NCBI RefSeq assembly: GCF_037024155.1 | Contig: NZ_JAYKTS010000020.1 | Coordinates: 1-64,000, forward strand | Reading direction: 5' to 3' | DNA from: Bacillus sp. 2205SS5-2 | GTDB lineage: Bacteria; Bacillota; Bacilli; Bacillales; Bacillaceae_K | Length of the DNA: 64,000 nt | Shown: positions 46,335-54,554 of the stretch, one piece after another | How the letters are laid out: each line of letters starts with the position of its first letter | How positions within the stretch are numbered: the first letter of the stretch is position 1 | Made by a program: the position numbers and the translations under genes | Notes under the pieces: generated by a model | Seen by the model: the letters and a program-made list of their open reading frames with translations, nothing else | What the model was told of the DNA's origin: nothing | Databases searched by the model: none

Positions 46335-46961
46335 ATGGAAACAGAAAAACTAGCAATTTTTGATGAAAACTACATAAAAATCGGTGTGAAAACACGGGAT
46401 GAAATCCACCGTCAGGGGTATTGGCATGAAACCTTTCATTGCTGGTTTTTGAAACGAGAAGAACGGGAAGATTATTTATATTTTCAACTCAGAAGTAAGG
46501 AGAAAAAGGATTATCCAGCATTATTCGATATTACCGCCGCAGGTCATCTGCTGGAAAATGAAAGCGTAGAAGAAGGGGTTCGTGAAGTGAAAGAGGAGCT
46601 AGGAGTGAATCTTCTCTTTTCTGAATTAGTTTCGCTAGGTGTAATGAAGTATAGTGTGAGGAATAATGAATTAGTAGACAATGAACTTGCTAATGTTTTT
46701 CTTTATCTTCTACCTAAAGAGGAAGTTGCATTCTCTGTGGGTAAAGCTGAAGTTGCAGGGGTTGTGAAAGTGGGCCTGTCTTCGTTTTACCAGCTTATTC
46801 GAAGTGAAGTGGAGGCAGTCAGGGTGGAAGGATTTCAAGAACTGAATAACGGTGTGAAAGTAGAGATAGTAAAAGACGTGACCTTACAGGAATTCGTGCC
46901 CCATGAGCTGGAATATTTTGAAGCAGTAGTAGAAAAAGTAAAGAAAGTATTGGCTTCTTAA
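46335..46961 (+). CDS. Nudix hydrolase, isopentenyl-diphosphate isomerase-like
   Basis: Protein of 208 residues. DENYIKIGVKTRDEIHRQGYWHETFHCWFL is the N-terminal strand typical of the Idi-like Nudix group. The Nudix box runs from GHLLENESVEEGVREV to KEELGV (about 76-98). The C-terminal 80 residues form an extra domain as in yeast/Bacillus Nudix proteins of this class. No good ribosome site is visible before ATG 46335, so translation may be weak. The substrate is unknown. Confidence 0.85.
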   Translation: METEKLAIFDENYIKIGVKTRDEIHRQGYWHETFHCWFLKREEREDYLYFQLRSKEKKDYPALFDITAAGHLLENESVEEGVREVKEELGVNLLFSELVSLGVMKYSVRNNELVDNELANVFLYLLPKEEVAFSVGKAEVAGVVKVGLSSFYQLIRSEVEAVRVEGFQELNNGVKVEIVKDVTLQEFVPHELEYFEAVVEKVKKVLAS

Positions 46962-46976
46962 GAAAAGGCTCTTTTT

Positions 46977-47286
46977 GTATTCAATGTGGCTATTTTATCT
47001 GATTTTTGACTGAGTCCTTCATTTCACTGTTGATTTTCATCAAAAATAGACGGATCGAGCTACAGTGGCTTGCGGCTCGGGGTTAAATGAATAACCCTCC
47101 AGTGATGCAGGCATCACCTCCGAGTTCTTCATTTGCCTGACGCCGCAGGGCAGCCACTTCCGCTTTTCGTGATTCAGCTGCAGTGGCTAGGGACTCGTGC
47201 ATTTGTCAGCCCACTACGTGAAGCAGGCTTCACGTAGTGTTCTGCCAGATGCCTGCCGTCCCTGTACAGCCAATTCCGCTTTTCGT
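46977..47286 (+). repeat. composite GGCT remnant with A and B cassettes
   Basis: The left host arm is complete to AAAATAGACGG, then a type-A cassette (about 47052) and a type-B cassette (CAGCTGCAG near 47176). The right host arm is missing; the block abuts the 3' end of the minus-strand nucleotidyltransferase gene. Confidence 0.85.
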
Positions 47287-47296
47287 GAATGAGAAA

Positions 47297-48019
47297 TTAT
47301 TCGCCTTTCCCTAAAGAAAATCCTTCGAATAATAGGCCACCAAAGGGATCTAAAATCTTCTCACTTAAAGAAATGACTGCGCTTTTATCTCCTGACTTAT
47401 AGAAGTGGTCGAATGCTTTTACAAACTCCTCAGTAAAGTTTTCATCAAATGAGTTAAGTGCTCGAATAATCCATTTAGATGAACCAATCCAGCGTCGGTT
47501 AGTTCTCAGTACAAATTCATGAAGTAGTGAAGCTAAATGATTGGCGATAAACAATTGTTCGCCACGTTCACTTGCCCCGATAAAGTCATCGAGTGTGTCT
47601 GTGATGAAATAGCGTTTAAAACGAATCTCTTGATCAGTCCAGATATCTGGACCTTGTGCCAACTGAGCATTTGCTTCTTGTTTAATTCCTTCAAGAATTC
47701 CTTCATCCTTAATCACGAGTCCTTCTGAAATCATTTTTTGCATAGAAGGCCTCGCTGCTTTGTGGTCGAGAAGAAAAAATTGCTTATAAGATGTTAGATT
47801 GTGCACAAATACTTCGATGGGCCACCCGAATGCATGGAGTGACTCTCGGTAAGAAGATGGGACACTTTGATCAAAGATAACTATGTCTAGGTCAGAAGTG
47901 CTGGTATGTTCTCCTCTAACTACGCTACCAGCCAGAATGGCTCCCTGACAAGAAGAGTAGTAAGTGATGATAAATTTCTCTGCTGATAGAAAGGGATCTA
48001 ATTTTGGTACAGAGTTCAT
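47297..48019 (-). CDS. nucleotidyltransferase-domain protein
   Basis: Protein of 240 residues with the polymerase-beta-type motif GAILAGSVVRGEHTSTSDLDIVIF (GS-N-RGE...SDLD), followed by a helical C-terminal domain. Such stand-alone enzymes transfer nucleotides to small molecules or proteins; aminoglycoside nucleotidyltransferases and HEPN/MNT toxins share the fold, but there is no partner gene here. ATG 48019 follows TTGGAG by 7 bases and is preferred over TTG 48031. The target is unknown. Confidence 0.82.
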   Translation of the reverse strand: MNSVPKLDPFLSAEKFIITYYSSCQGAILAGSVVRGEHTSTSDLDIVIFDQSVPSSYRESLHAFGWPIEVFVHNLTSYKQFFLLDHKAARPSMQKMISEGLVIKDEGILEGIKQEANAQLAQGPDIWTDQEIRFKRYFITDTLDDFIGASERGEQLFIANHLASLLHEFVLRTNRRWIGSSKWIIRALNSFDENFTEEFVKAFDHFYKSGDKSAVISLSEKILDPFGGLLFEGFSLGKGE

Positions 48020-48263
48020 ATTAATCTCCAATTTAATGGGCGTGTTGAACGCTCAGATTTTTATTGACACCAACCGGATATTTTGGCTTGTAGCTATAGC
48101 GTACAATATACCAAGTTGAATTTCTACTAAAATTTTTTAGTCCGTATCTAAATATTGTTGTATGCTTTCAAGAATGGGGTAATAAAAGAGTGATAAGTGA
48201 AAGAAGCTGATATTGTTAGCATTTATTCATTGGTCTTAACTAGTTTATCCTTCTATTTGAATG

Positions 48264-48422
48264 CTGTTTTCGCATAGGTTATGGATATTTCATCGGATTT
48301 TTGATTAAATCGCCAATTTCAAAGTTGACTTCCATCAAAAATAGACGAGTTGATGTCAGGAACAAATATATATCACCACTTAGAGACTGGTTCGGAAAGC
48401 AACCAACTTTGCGAAAATAGCC
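48264..48422 (+). repeat. GGCT miniature element type 1
   Basis: GCTGTTTTCGCATAGG at the left, GCGAAAATAGCC at the right. The left arm resembles a right arm, suggesting gene conversion between arms. No clear duplication. Confidence 0.75.
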
Positions 48423-48546
48423 TTTCCTAATGAAAAACTCTTCAACACTGAATGAAAAGTAAAATCAATCGAAAAAAACCTTACAGCCTTTTTTTCTTTG
48501 TGCCATGAGCAATAAAGAATTGGAAAGAACCTTTTTGAAAACTAAT

Positions 48547-48575
48547 TTGACAAAAAGAGGTTTTGGAGTTAATAT
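48547..48575 (+). promoter_or_regulatory. promoter of the T-box / phhA transcript
   Basis: TTGACA (48547-48552), 17 bases, TAATAT (48570-48575). Confidence 0.8.
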
Positions 48576-48599
48576 ACTAATATACTTCAACACGCAAAA

Positions 48600-48842
48600 G
48601 CGTTTAAGCGTCTAAGTTTAAAAGTGAATAATTAAGAGTCTGATAGCAAGCAGTAGCGAATATCTTGGCAGCAACTAGAGACTGAATATGTGGTGGAAAT
48701 TCAGGCGGGATAGATCGTGAATTACAGCTATCATTAAAAGACTAATTAGAATGAGTGAACAAATCAAATTGATTTGTTAAGTAGGGTGGTATCGCGGAGA
48801 GCTTCTTCGTCCCTGATTTAGGGGATGGGGAAGCTCTTTTTG
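48600..48842 (+). promoter_or_regulatory. T-box riboswitch, tyrosine specifier (UAC)
   Basis: The T-box core AGGGTGGTATCGCGG is at 48783-48797. Stem I is closed by GATAGC (48642-48647) and GCTATC (48727-48732); the specifier loop GTGAATTACA has TAC at 48723-48725, one purine before the helix, the canonical place. AGAGACTGAAT...GGTGGAAATTCAG is the distal arm. Stem III is AACAAATC/GATTTGTT. The terminator GAGCTTC...GAAGCTC with T-run ends at 48842; the antiterminator pairs GGG with GTCCC. Uncharged tRNA-Tyr should turn on phhA. Confidence 0.9.
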
Positions 48843-48861
48843 TGGAAGGCTCCTTTCATAT

Positions 48862-49023
48862 GGCTCTTTTCGAATACTTTGTTGCTGTTGCATACAAAAA
48901 AGGATGGAAACACTCTATTCTTACCTCTTTTCGGATTAAAATGATGCGAAAAGATGCCCGAAATCATTCTTCATCACGAATTGAGGGCTAATTCGAAAAG
49001 CCACAAACTTTGCGAAAACAGCC
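48862..49023 (+). repeat. GGCT miniature element type 3 between T-box and phhA
   Basis: Exact duplication TTTCATAT at 48854-48861 and 49024-49031. It lies inside the phhA transcript, downstream of the T-box terminator. Confidence 0.9.
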
Positions 49024-49028
49024 TTTCA

Positions 49029-49072
49029 TATACATTGTTGCGAAAAGCAAAATTCAATGCGGAAACAATCTT
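49029..49072 (+). repeat. internally deleted mini-copy of the GGCT element
   Basis: About 44 bases consisting of a left-arm piece (TATACATTGTTG) joined directly to a right-arm piece (CGAAAAGCAAAATTC, GCGGAAACAATC). Confidence 0.5.
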
Positions 49073-49099
49073 TAATATAAAAAATGGAGGTCATTACAC

Positions 49100-50839
49100 A
49101 TGATGAAAACACAAAAAATACCGAAACATTTACAAAAATATGTAGTTAATCAAGAGTATGACCAATACAGCAGTATTGATCAAGCTGTATGGAGATTTGT
49201 GATGCGTCAAAATAAACATTTTTTGCAGAATACTGCTCACGAAGCATATAGCAAAGGACTAGAGTCTTCTGTAATCTCAATAGATAAGATTCCTAATGTT
49301 GATGAGGAAATGAATGAAACACTCTCTGAAATTGGGTGGGGAGCAGTCAATATCGATGGATTTATTCCTGGGGTTGTGTTTTTTGATTTTCAAGCACATG
49401 GACTGTTACCGATTGCATCAGATATTCGAAAATTGGAAAATATTCAATATACTCCTGCCCCAGATATTATTCATGAAGCGGCTGGACATGCACCGATTTT
49501 ATATAATGAAACGTTTTCTCGATACGTAAAACTATTTGGAGAAATCGGTTCAAAAGCGCTAGCCACAAAAGAAGAACATGAGGTTTTTGAGGCCACAAGA
49601 GATTATTCTAATCTACTTGAAAGCGGTATTGCCTCAGCAACAGAAATTTCAAATGCGAAACGGGTAATGGAACAAAAGCAATCACAAGTTACTGGATTAT
49701 CAGAAGCAGAAGAAATTTCTCGATTATACTGGTGGACTGTTGAGTATGGCTTAGTAGGATCGATTACTAATCCTAAAATTTACGGCGCTGGACTGTTATC
49801 ATCTGTATCAGAAGGAAGAAATAGTCTGACAGACCAAGTGGAGAAAATACCGTTTGCACTTCAAAAAGTTATCTCTTCTTCTTTTGATATAACAAAGCCT
49901 CAACCCCAGCTTTTCGTTAGTGAAGACTTTGCAGAATTAATACATGCTGTAAAGGAATTTTCTGAAACGATGGCGTGGAAACAAGGTGGAACAAAAAGTC
50001 TAGAAAAAGCTATTCAATCAGCTCGAACAGCTACGATTGTCTATAGTTCTGGTCTGCAAGTAACAGGAACACTTTCTTCCATCACGAAAAACATTCAGGG
50101 TGAAGCGATTTACATGAAGACAGATGGAAAGACCTCTTTAAATTCTAACAATGTAGAGCTATTTGGTCACAGTGTAGCTACCCATACAGATGGATTTGGT
50201 TCACCAATTGGAGGGTTAAGGGACTTTGTCAAACCGTTAGAACAATGGTCGGACAATGAACTATCCCGGGCTGGTATTGTACTCAATCAATTTTGTGAGC
50301 TTCACTTTGCTAGTGGAATTATCGTAAAAGGAATTCCGGTCGATATGGTAAGAGATAAAGAAATCATTCAATTAATTTCTTTTACAAACTGTACGGTTAA
50401 TTATAAAGAAGAGGTACTATTTCAAGAATCTTGGGGTCAGTATGATATGGCAGTTGGGTCTGAAATAATATCAGTATTTGCAGGTGCAGCGGATTCAGAA
50501 GCCTTTTTTGCTGATGAAGTAGTGGAGTTGAATTCTAAAGTGAGAGAATTACAACCCAGTCCAATCGAGAATATGTATTCAAGAGTACGTCAATTACGGG
50601 AAAATGCGGAGTATGTTGTTGAATTAGAAGAAGTATTGCCGGATCTTATCGATGAATTAACGGAAGTATCTGCAGATGATTGGTTACTACGAATTGAAAT
50701 ACTAGAATTACTTTTAAAAAATGATCTACTACCTAATAAACAGGCTGAATTGTTTAGCCAATTAGAGGCAATACGTGATTTGAAGGACGAGTACAAAGAG
50801 CTAATTGATCGTGGGCTGATGATTATAGATTCTGAATGA
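49100..50839 (+). CDS. phhA: phenylalanine 4-monooxygenase (aromatic amino acid hydroxylase)
   Basis: Non-haem iron, pterin-dependent enzyme that makes tyrosine from phenylalanine. The iron ligands are His125 and His130 in PDIIHEAAGHAP and Glu215 in YWWTVEYGLV. The catalytic domain fills about 1-270; the remaining 300 residues form the C-terminal extension found in the long Bacillus-type enzyme (579 residues here) and lack a domain I can name. GGAGG lies 9 bases before the ATG. A tyrosine T-box controls it, which fits a biosynthetic role. A terminator follows. Confidence 0.92.
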   Translation: MMKTQKIPKHLQKYVVNQEYDQYSSIDQAVWRFVMRQNKHFLQNTAHEAYSKGLESSVISIDKIPNVDEEMNETLSEIGWGAVNIDGFIPGVVFFDFQAHGLLPIASDIRKLENIQYTPAPDIIHEAAGHAPILYNETFSRYVKLFGEIGSKALATKEEHEVFEATRDYSNLLESGIASATEISNAKRVMEQKQSQVTGLSEAEEISRLYWWTVEYGLVGSITNPKIYGAGLLSSVSEGRNSLTDQVEKIPFALQKVISSSFDITKPQPQLFVSEDFAELIHAVKEFSETMAWKQGGTKSLEKAIQSARTATIVYSSGLQVTGTLSSITKNIQGEAIYMKTDGKTSLNSNNVELFGHSVATHTDGFGSPIGGLRDFVKPLEQWSDNELSRAGIVLNQFCELHFASGIIVKGIPVDMVRDKEIIQLISFTNCTVNYKEEVLFQESWGQYDMAVGSEIISVFAGAADSEAFFADEVVELNSKVRELQPSPIENMYSRVRQLRENAEYVVELEEVLPDLIDELTEVSADDWLLRIEILELLLKNDLLPNKQAELFSQLEAIRDLKDEYKELIDRGLMIIDSE

Positions 50840-50880
50840 GTAAATCATCCTCGTTAATGAGTATCTTAGGTTGAGAAAAA

Positions 50881-50914
50881 GGAGAGCAGATATAATATCT
50901 GCTCTCCTTTTTTT
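50881..50914. terminator. bidirectional terminator
   Basis: GGAGAGCAGATA-TAA-TATCTGCTCTCC followed by seven T, preceded by AAAAA; shared by phhA and the converging haloperoxidase-like gene. Confidence 0.92.
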
Positions 50915-50924
50915 GCAACAATAG

Positions 50925-51815
50925 CTAAAAAAATAGTTTCGGTTTTGTACCTCTATAGCCTCTTCGAAAGTGAGGTGCAGAGTTTGTCGTGGTTAGTGAC
51001 TCACAGGCATTGTCAAAATCAAAAGGAATGGATTGTTCATAGGGTGGTGGTAGTAAGTCAACGGGGCGTCTGGACGAGAGGGGGATGTCGATGATCCCTC
51101 GAGATTCATCCCGATTATTCCGAATTTCTTCTATCACAATTTGACCAACTTCTCTGCCCAATTTCAAGCCCTCTGAATTATCTACAGGGAAATGTACACC
51201 TGCATACAATCGGGACGCAGCACATTCTTCTGCTAATTCATGAAGTCTTCTTCTCATGCTAGGAAAAAAATAGCCCAGAATAACTTCTGCTGCACCGGCG
51301 ATAGCAGCATGACCTGATGGATAGGAAGGGTGTCTAGGAGTACATATATAAGTTTTAAGCGTAGGATCTAATTGATTGGGTCGAGCGACATTCCACTCAA
51401 ATTTATAGTACCAAGTCGCAACAAATGCATCATTTAGTCCAGCATATAGAATAGATAAAATCCTTGCTGCACGTGGGGCTTCAACTCCAAAAGAGTCGAT
51501 CAATTTATCGGCTATGGGTGTCCATTGTTTTGTCGCAGGCCCTCGTGACCAGTAAGTGGCAATCGTTTTTTCCCGTTCGGTTAAGTTAGCGAGAGTACTT
51601 TTGACTTTTTTTAATTCAGTTTCCCAGTGTATGCGATCGGGAGAGAGAATATTAAAGTGAATAGCTTCACCATCTCTTGTGCTGAAGTTGGAGCCCTCAC
51701 GTTTGATGTAAAAAGTTGGCCATGAAGAGGTATAAGGAGCTTCTGGGTTTGATGGAGAAAAATCTTCGCCAGCATATGGAACTTCATTCCATAAAGGTAT
51801 ATCATTATTGCTCAT
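50925..51815 (-). CDS. vanadium haloperoxidase-like PAP2 phosphatase
   Basis: Protein of 296 residues of the vanadium-dependent haloperoxidase / PAP2 superfamily. The three anion-binding motifs are present: KFEWNVARPNQ (K..RP), PRHPSYPSGHAAIAG (PSGH) and SRLYAGVHFPVDNSEG (SR...H...D). There is no signal peptide or membrane helix, unlike lipid phosphatases, so a soluble acid-phosphatase-like or haloperoxidase-like enzyme is likely. ATG 51815 after AGGGGGTG is preferred over GTG 51824. Confidence 0.85.
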   Translation of the reverse strand: MSNNDIPLWNEVPYAGEDFSPSNPEAPYTSSWPTFYIKREGSNFSTRDGEAIHFNILSPDRIHWETELKKVKSTLANLTEREKTIATYWSRGPATKQWTPIADKLIDSFGVEAPRAARILSILYAGLNDAFVATWYYKFEWNVARPNQLDPTLKTYICTPRHPSYPSGHAAIAGAAEVILGYFFPSMRRRLHELAEECAASRLYAGVHFPVDNSEGLKLGREVGQIVIEEIRNNRDESRGIIDIPLSSRRPVDLLPPPYEQSIPFDFDNACESLTTTNSAPHFRRGYRGTKPKLFF

Positions 51816-51883
51816 AATTTTCACCCCCTTTTTATTAGATTATGCAAATTTGTTAAAGAGGTTTAGACGATGTTAGAGAAAAT

Positions 51884-52378
51884 TTATGAGCGAATCTTCA
51901 CTGCTGTACCGATTGGAATAATGCTTGCGAGCTCTTCAACGTCCGCATTGTACATTCGAACGCAGCCTTTGGAGACAAATTTGCCAATGGAGGAAGGGTT
52001 ATTTGTTCCGTGTATTCCGTAGTGCTTTTTCGACAAACTCATCCATATCGTCCCAAACGGACCCCCTGGGTTCGGTGCTTTATTAATAATGATATAGTTG
52101 CCAATCGGGGTTGAACTGAGCATTTTCCCTACCCCAACGGGATAGACCTTTTGGGTTTGATTGTTATAAGTAAGGGTGAGTGTTCGGTTAGTTAGATTGA
52201 TGTTAATTTGGTAGGGGATTGTGTCAGGAGAGGGATATCCTGGAATAGTTATTTGTTGACCGACATAAATAAGATCAGGGTTGATACCGGGGTTGACTTG
52301 AAGAATAGATTGAAGGGGAGTTCGGTAGTCTTCTGAAATGGCAAAAAGCGTTTCACCAGATTTAACAGTATGTAACAT
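51884..52378 (-). CDS. ykuD: L,D-transpeptidase YkuD with LysM domain
   Basis: Protein of 164 residues, the same length as B. subtilis YkuD, which forms meso-DAP to meso-DAP cross-links in peptidoglycan and is found in spore preparations. LysM (2-46; [31 protein letters not shown]) is followed by the catalytic domain with TPIGNYIII and [20 protein letters not shown] (His and Cys of the active site). The ribosome site AAAGGAGG is just before the ATG. A short intergenic gap separates it from the haloperoxidase-like gene downstream. Confidence 0.93.
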   Translation of the reverse strand: MLHTVKSGETLFAISEDYRTPLQSILQVNPGINPDLIYVGQQITIPGYPSPDTIPYQININLTNRTLTLTYNNQTQKVYPVGVGKMLSSTPIGNYIIINKAPNPGGPFGTIWMSLSKKHYGIHGTNNPSSIGKFVSKGCVRMYNADVEELASIIPIGTAVKIRS

Positions 52379-52562
52379 TTTTATGGCCTCCTTTATTTAC
52401 CTCACTATATGCAAGTGAATTTTGGTGAGTGAAGGCTGATTTTTGATGATTGTTGCCTTTCGCACTAAATCTTATTTTGCGACAAAGATTGTCTTCGGGG
52501 GTATTTTTGCATTATTTTCAATTCGTTGGGTGAACACAGTGGACCTCTAATGATTTTTACAG

Positions 52563-52656
52563 AAGTCTGTTTTCGCTAAGATTGCTACTATTCGAACCAG
52601 TCTATCAGCTGTTAAATTGCTTTGCACCGGGCATTTTTTCGTCTATTATTGATGAA
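52563..52656 (-). repeat. GGCT miniature element type 1, right half (split copy)
   Basis: Minus-strand copy; its right arm and half of the core are here. The element is interrupted after TTGATGAA by the 52657-54106 insertion and continues at 54107. Confidence 0.85.
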
Positions 52657-52762
52657 AATGAGTATGCCGTTAGCTCAGAAAGACTCACTGTTTCAGTTGA
52701 TATAAGATTCTCTTACTGACTTGCAATATCGTTGAACTTTCAATTTCAAACTAGGTTATAGA

Positions 52763-52882
52763 TTTCCGCTCCAGGCACTCGCTTTCCGCGGGGCGGGCGG
52801 TGAGCCTCCTCGGCGGAAGAACGCGCCTGTGGGGTCTCACCTGTCCCGCTAATCCCGCAGGAGTCGAGTGCCTTCCGCTCCA
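52763..52882. repeat. GC-rich long palindrome
   Basis: TTCCGCTCCAGGCACTCGCT at the left and GAGTCGAGTGCCTTCCGCTCC at the right bracket a GC-rich interior (CGCGGGGCGGGCGGTGAGCC / GTCCCGCTAATCCCGCAGG). I know similar palindromic intergenic repeats from many Bacillus genomes. Unrelated in sequence to the CAGCTGCAG cassettes. Confidence 0.75.
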
Positions 52883-52899
52883 ATTTTTTAATTTACAAA

Positions 52900-53535
52900 T
52901 GCGTGGTCTAACTCCACCGTCTTTAGACGGTATCCGCTTTTAGCCTTGTCTTTAAATGTCCATACTTACGATAGAGGTGAGAGTATAGACGGTTATCAAA
53001 AAAGTAGTCATGCGGTATTTGATATAAAATATCATGTTATATGGGTTACGAAATATAGATATAAAGTTCTACATGGACCAATTGCCAAAAGAACAAGAGA
53101 ATTAATAAGGCAAGGCTGCGAAGCAAGAGGAATCACGATTTTGCAAGGGAGTGTGGGGAAAGATCATATCCACTTATTGCTATCTTGTCCTCCAAGCCTA
53201 GCACCAAGTAAAATAATGCAGTACTTGAAAGGACGATCATCAAGACTCCTCCAGGATGAGTTTCCTGAATTAAAGAAGAGATTTTGGGGACAACATCTAT
53301 GGGCGAGAGGATATTTCTGCGCAACAGTTGGAACGGTAACAGAAGAAATCATTCGAAACTATATAGCCAACCAGTTTGGTGATGGAAAAGACGATATATT
53401 CAAGATTGAGGAGTGAGTTTAGTCAAATTCAGTATGCTTCAGCTTAGGTACTTTGAGAAGACTTGAGTCTTGAATTGCGACTTTAGTCGGTGACATTTAT
53501 GTCTAAATCCACCTGCTTTAGCGGGTGGTCGTTTA
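52900..53535 (+). mobile_element. IS200/IS605-family insertion sequence (tnpA only)
   Basis: The left-end hairpin ACCGTC-TTTA-GACGGT is at 52916-52931 and the right-end hairpin CCACCTGC-TTTA-GCGGGTGG at 53509-53528, with a further CGAC-TTTA-GTCG hairpin at 53478-53489. Subterminal hairpins of this kind, no terminal inverted repeats and no target duplication fit the single-strand transposition of this family. No tnpB is present. Confidence 0.88.
52946..53416 (+). CDS. tnpA: IS200/IS605 TnpA transposase
   Basis: Y1 HUH transposase, up to 156 residues. SSHAVFDIKYHVIWVTKYRYKVL is the usual N-terminus, the HUH metal site is HIH in GKDHIHLLLSCPP, LKGRSSRLLQDEFPELKKRFWG follows, and the catalytic Tyr is in IIRNYIANQ. 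The frame opens at TTG 52946, within the left-end region. By family comparison the start should lie near residue 14, where an ATA (52985) sits 5 bases after AGAGGTGA, perhaps a mutated ATG. Otherwise the enzyme is intact. Confidence 0.88.
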   Translation: MSLNVHTYDRGESIDGYQKSSHAVFDIKYHVIWVTKYRYKVLHGPIAKRTRELIRQGCEARGITILQGSVGKDHIHLLLSCPPSLAPSKIMQYLKGRSSRLLQDEFPELKKRFWGQHLWARGYFCATVGTVTEEIIRNYIANQFGDGKDDIFKIEE

Positions 53536-54106
53536 AGTATACAAATTATTAAAGGCTTATATAAGGTCCTATTTCTCGTAGATTTTCATTCGCATTAAGT
53601 CCATAGGTTGAAAGAAATAGACTATCCATCTGTCTCTTAAAGGGAGGATGTACAATCAAAGTTTTACTTCTTTCAATTCATATTCAGAAGGATCATACTT
53701 TCCTTTCTCACAAGTAACTCAAACCTATCTTACTTGAGTCTTGGTAACATTGTCAGCAGTATCTATCAAAATAACGAATCGCTACCTGAAGTAAATCATA
53801 GAAATAATTGAATTTGTCTTCTTTTTTGAACAAAGTTAATCCAATTGGAGTCATGTACCATTTCTGTGAATGATGGTGCAGCTATCGGATTTCCATTACG
53901 ATTCCAAGTGTGACTTGATAAGAGTTTTTTAGCTGTGCTAACGGATTCACTACAAGTTCGATAAAGTGAAAAACTTTTATTAAAGCGATTAAATAAACTT
54001 GTTCATAGTAAACTTCTTCAAGTACTAGACTAGCATTGCTTTCGTCAACAATCTGGACATCTATTTGGACATCCTTACAAAATTCTGAGCAAAAGGGATA
54101 CTCATT
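53536..54106. other. unrecognised interior of the 1450-bp element
   Basis: On the minus strand a frame of 93 codons (53882-54163) begins inside the split miniature element and crosses the element end, so its start is artificial. The protein-like parts (SLVLEEVYYEQVYLIALIKV, KWYMTPIGLTLFKKED) in different frames suggest a decayed gene whose family I cannot identify. Confidence 0.35.
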
Positions 54107-54177
54107 TTGATGAATAAAAAAACAAAATGAAGGATTTAATTTAAAATTAGCTGAAATAGCCACAATGAATACGAAAC
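54107..54177 (-). repeat. GGCT miniature element type 1, left half (split copy)
   Basis: Read on the minus strand it starts TTTCGTATTCATTGTGGCT and runs to TTCATCAA, where the 1450-bp element begins. Confidence 0.85.
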
Positions 54178-54521
54178 CCCCATGTCCTTCTCAGACACCG
54201 CAATAGATGGAAATGGGGGTGTAGTGGTTAAATCTTAATCCTTTCAGTCAACGATGATAAAGTAGGTACTAAGATGATCTTAGCACCTGAAAGAGAGACA
54301 AGTTGACAACCATTTCCGGCGGTGCCTCTAGCGGAATTATGCATTGTTAAGACTGTGTACACTTTCACTATAAACTTTATGAAAGTGCAGGTAAAAAGAA
54401 AGAAAGCAACAAAAAAGAATTCTGTCTACTTTTCAAAAAAATGGGTTAGCCAGTTTAGGAGGGTGCTTTTTTGTGCCAAAATCAGCATCAAAACCCATTT
54501 TCGTATAAAAAGAGCCCAAGT
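54178..54521. other. intergenic stretch without a supported gene
   Basis: A frame of 89 codons from 54322 overlaps the end of lexA, has no ribosome site and is extremely Lys-rich; I do not accept it. A few bases around 54300-54350 read as TISGGASSGIMHC, with no context. Nothing else was seen. Confidence 0.35.
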
Positions 54522-54554
54522 GAAAAAGAAAAAAACCTTGCAGATGCAAGGTTT
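54522..54554 (-). terminator. terminator of lexA
   Basis: On the minus strand AAACCTTGCA-TC-TGCAAGGTTT runs into a T-rich tract; it overlaps the lexA stop codon. Confidence 0.85.

Larger units (their letters stand above)
52657..54106. mobile_element. 1450-bp element with IS1595-like ends inserted into a miniature element
   Basis: Ends AATGAGTATGCCGTTAGCTC (left) and, in inverse, AATGAGTATCCCTTTTGCTC (right), nearly the same as the left end of the IS1595 remnant at 145. The exact 8-bp duplication TTGATGAA lies at 52649-52656 and 54107-54114. The interior carries a GC-rich palindrome, an IS200/IS605 insertion and unrecognised sequence, but no visible IS1595 transposase, so it looks like a non-autonomous or gutted derivative. 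Confidence 0.85.

Noticed and set aside
47297-48019. HEPN/MNT toxin-antitoxin or abortive-infection module
   Set aside because: Only the nucleotidyltransferase is present; no HEPN partner or second gene adjoins it.
48723-48842. Phenylalanine (UUC) as T-box specifier
   Set aside because: The only UUC candidates lie in the terminator arm; the specifier loop beside the GCTATC helix holds UAC.
52763-52882. GC palindrome taken as a CAGCTGCAG cassette copy
   Set aside because: Its ends and interior share no sequence with those cassettes; it is a separate repeat type.
53882-54163. 93-codon minus-strand frame
   Set aside because: Its start lies in a miniature element and it crosses the boundary of the inserted 1450-bp element, so it cannot be an ancestral gene.
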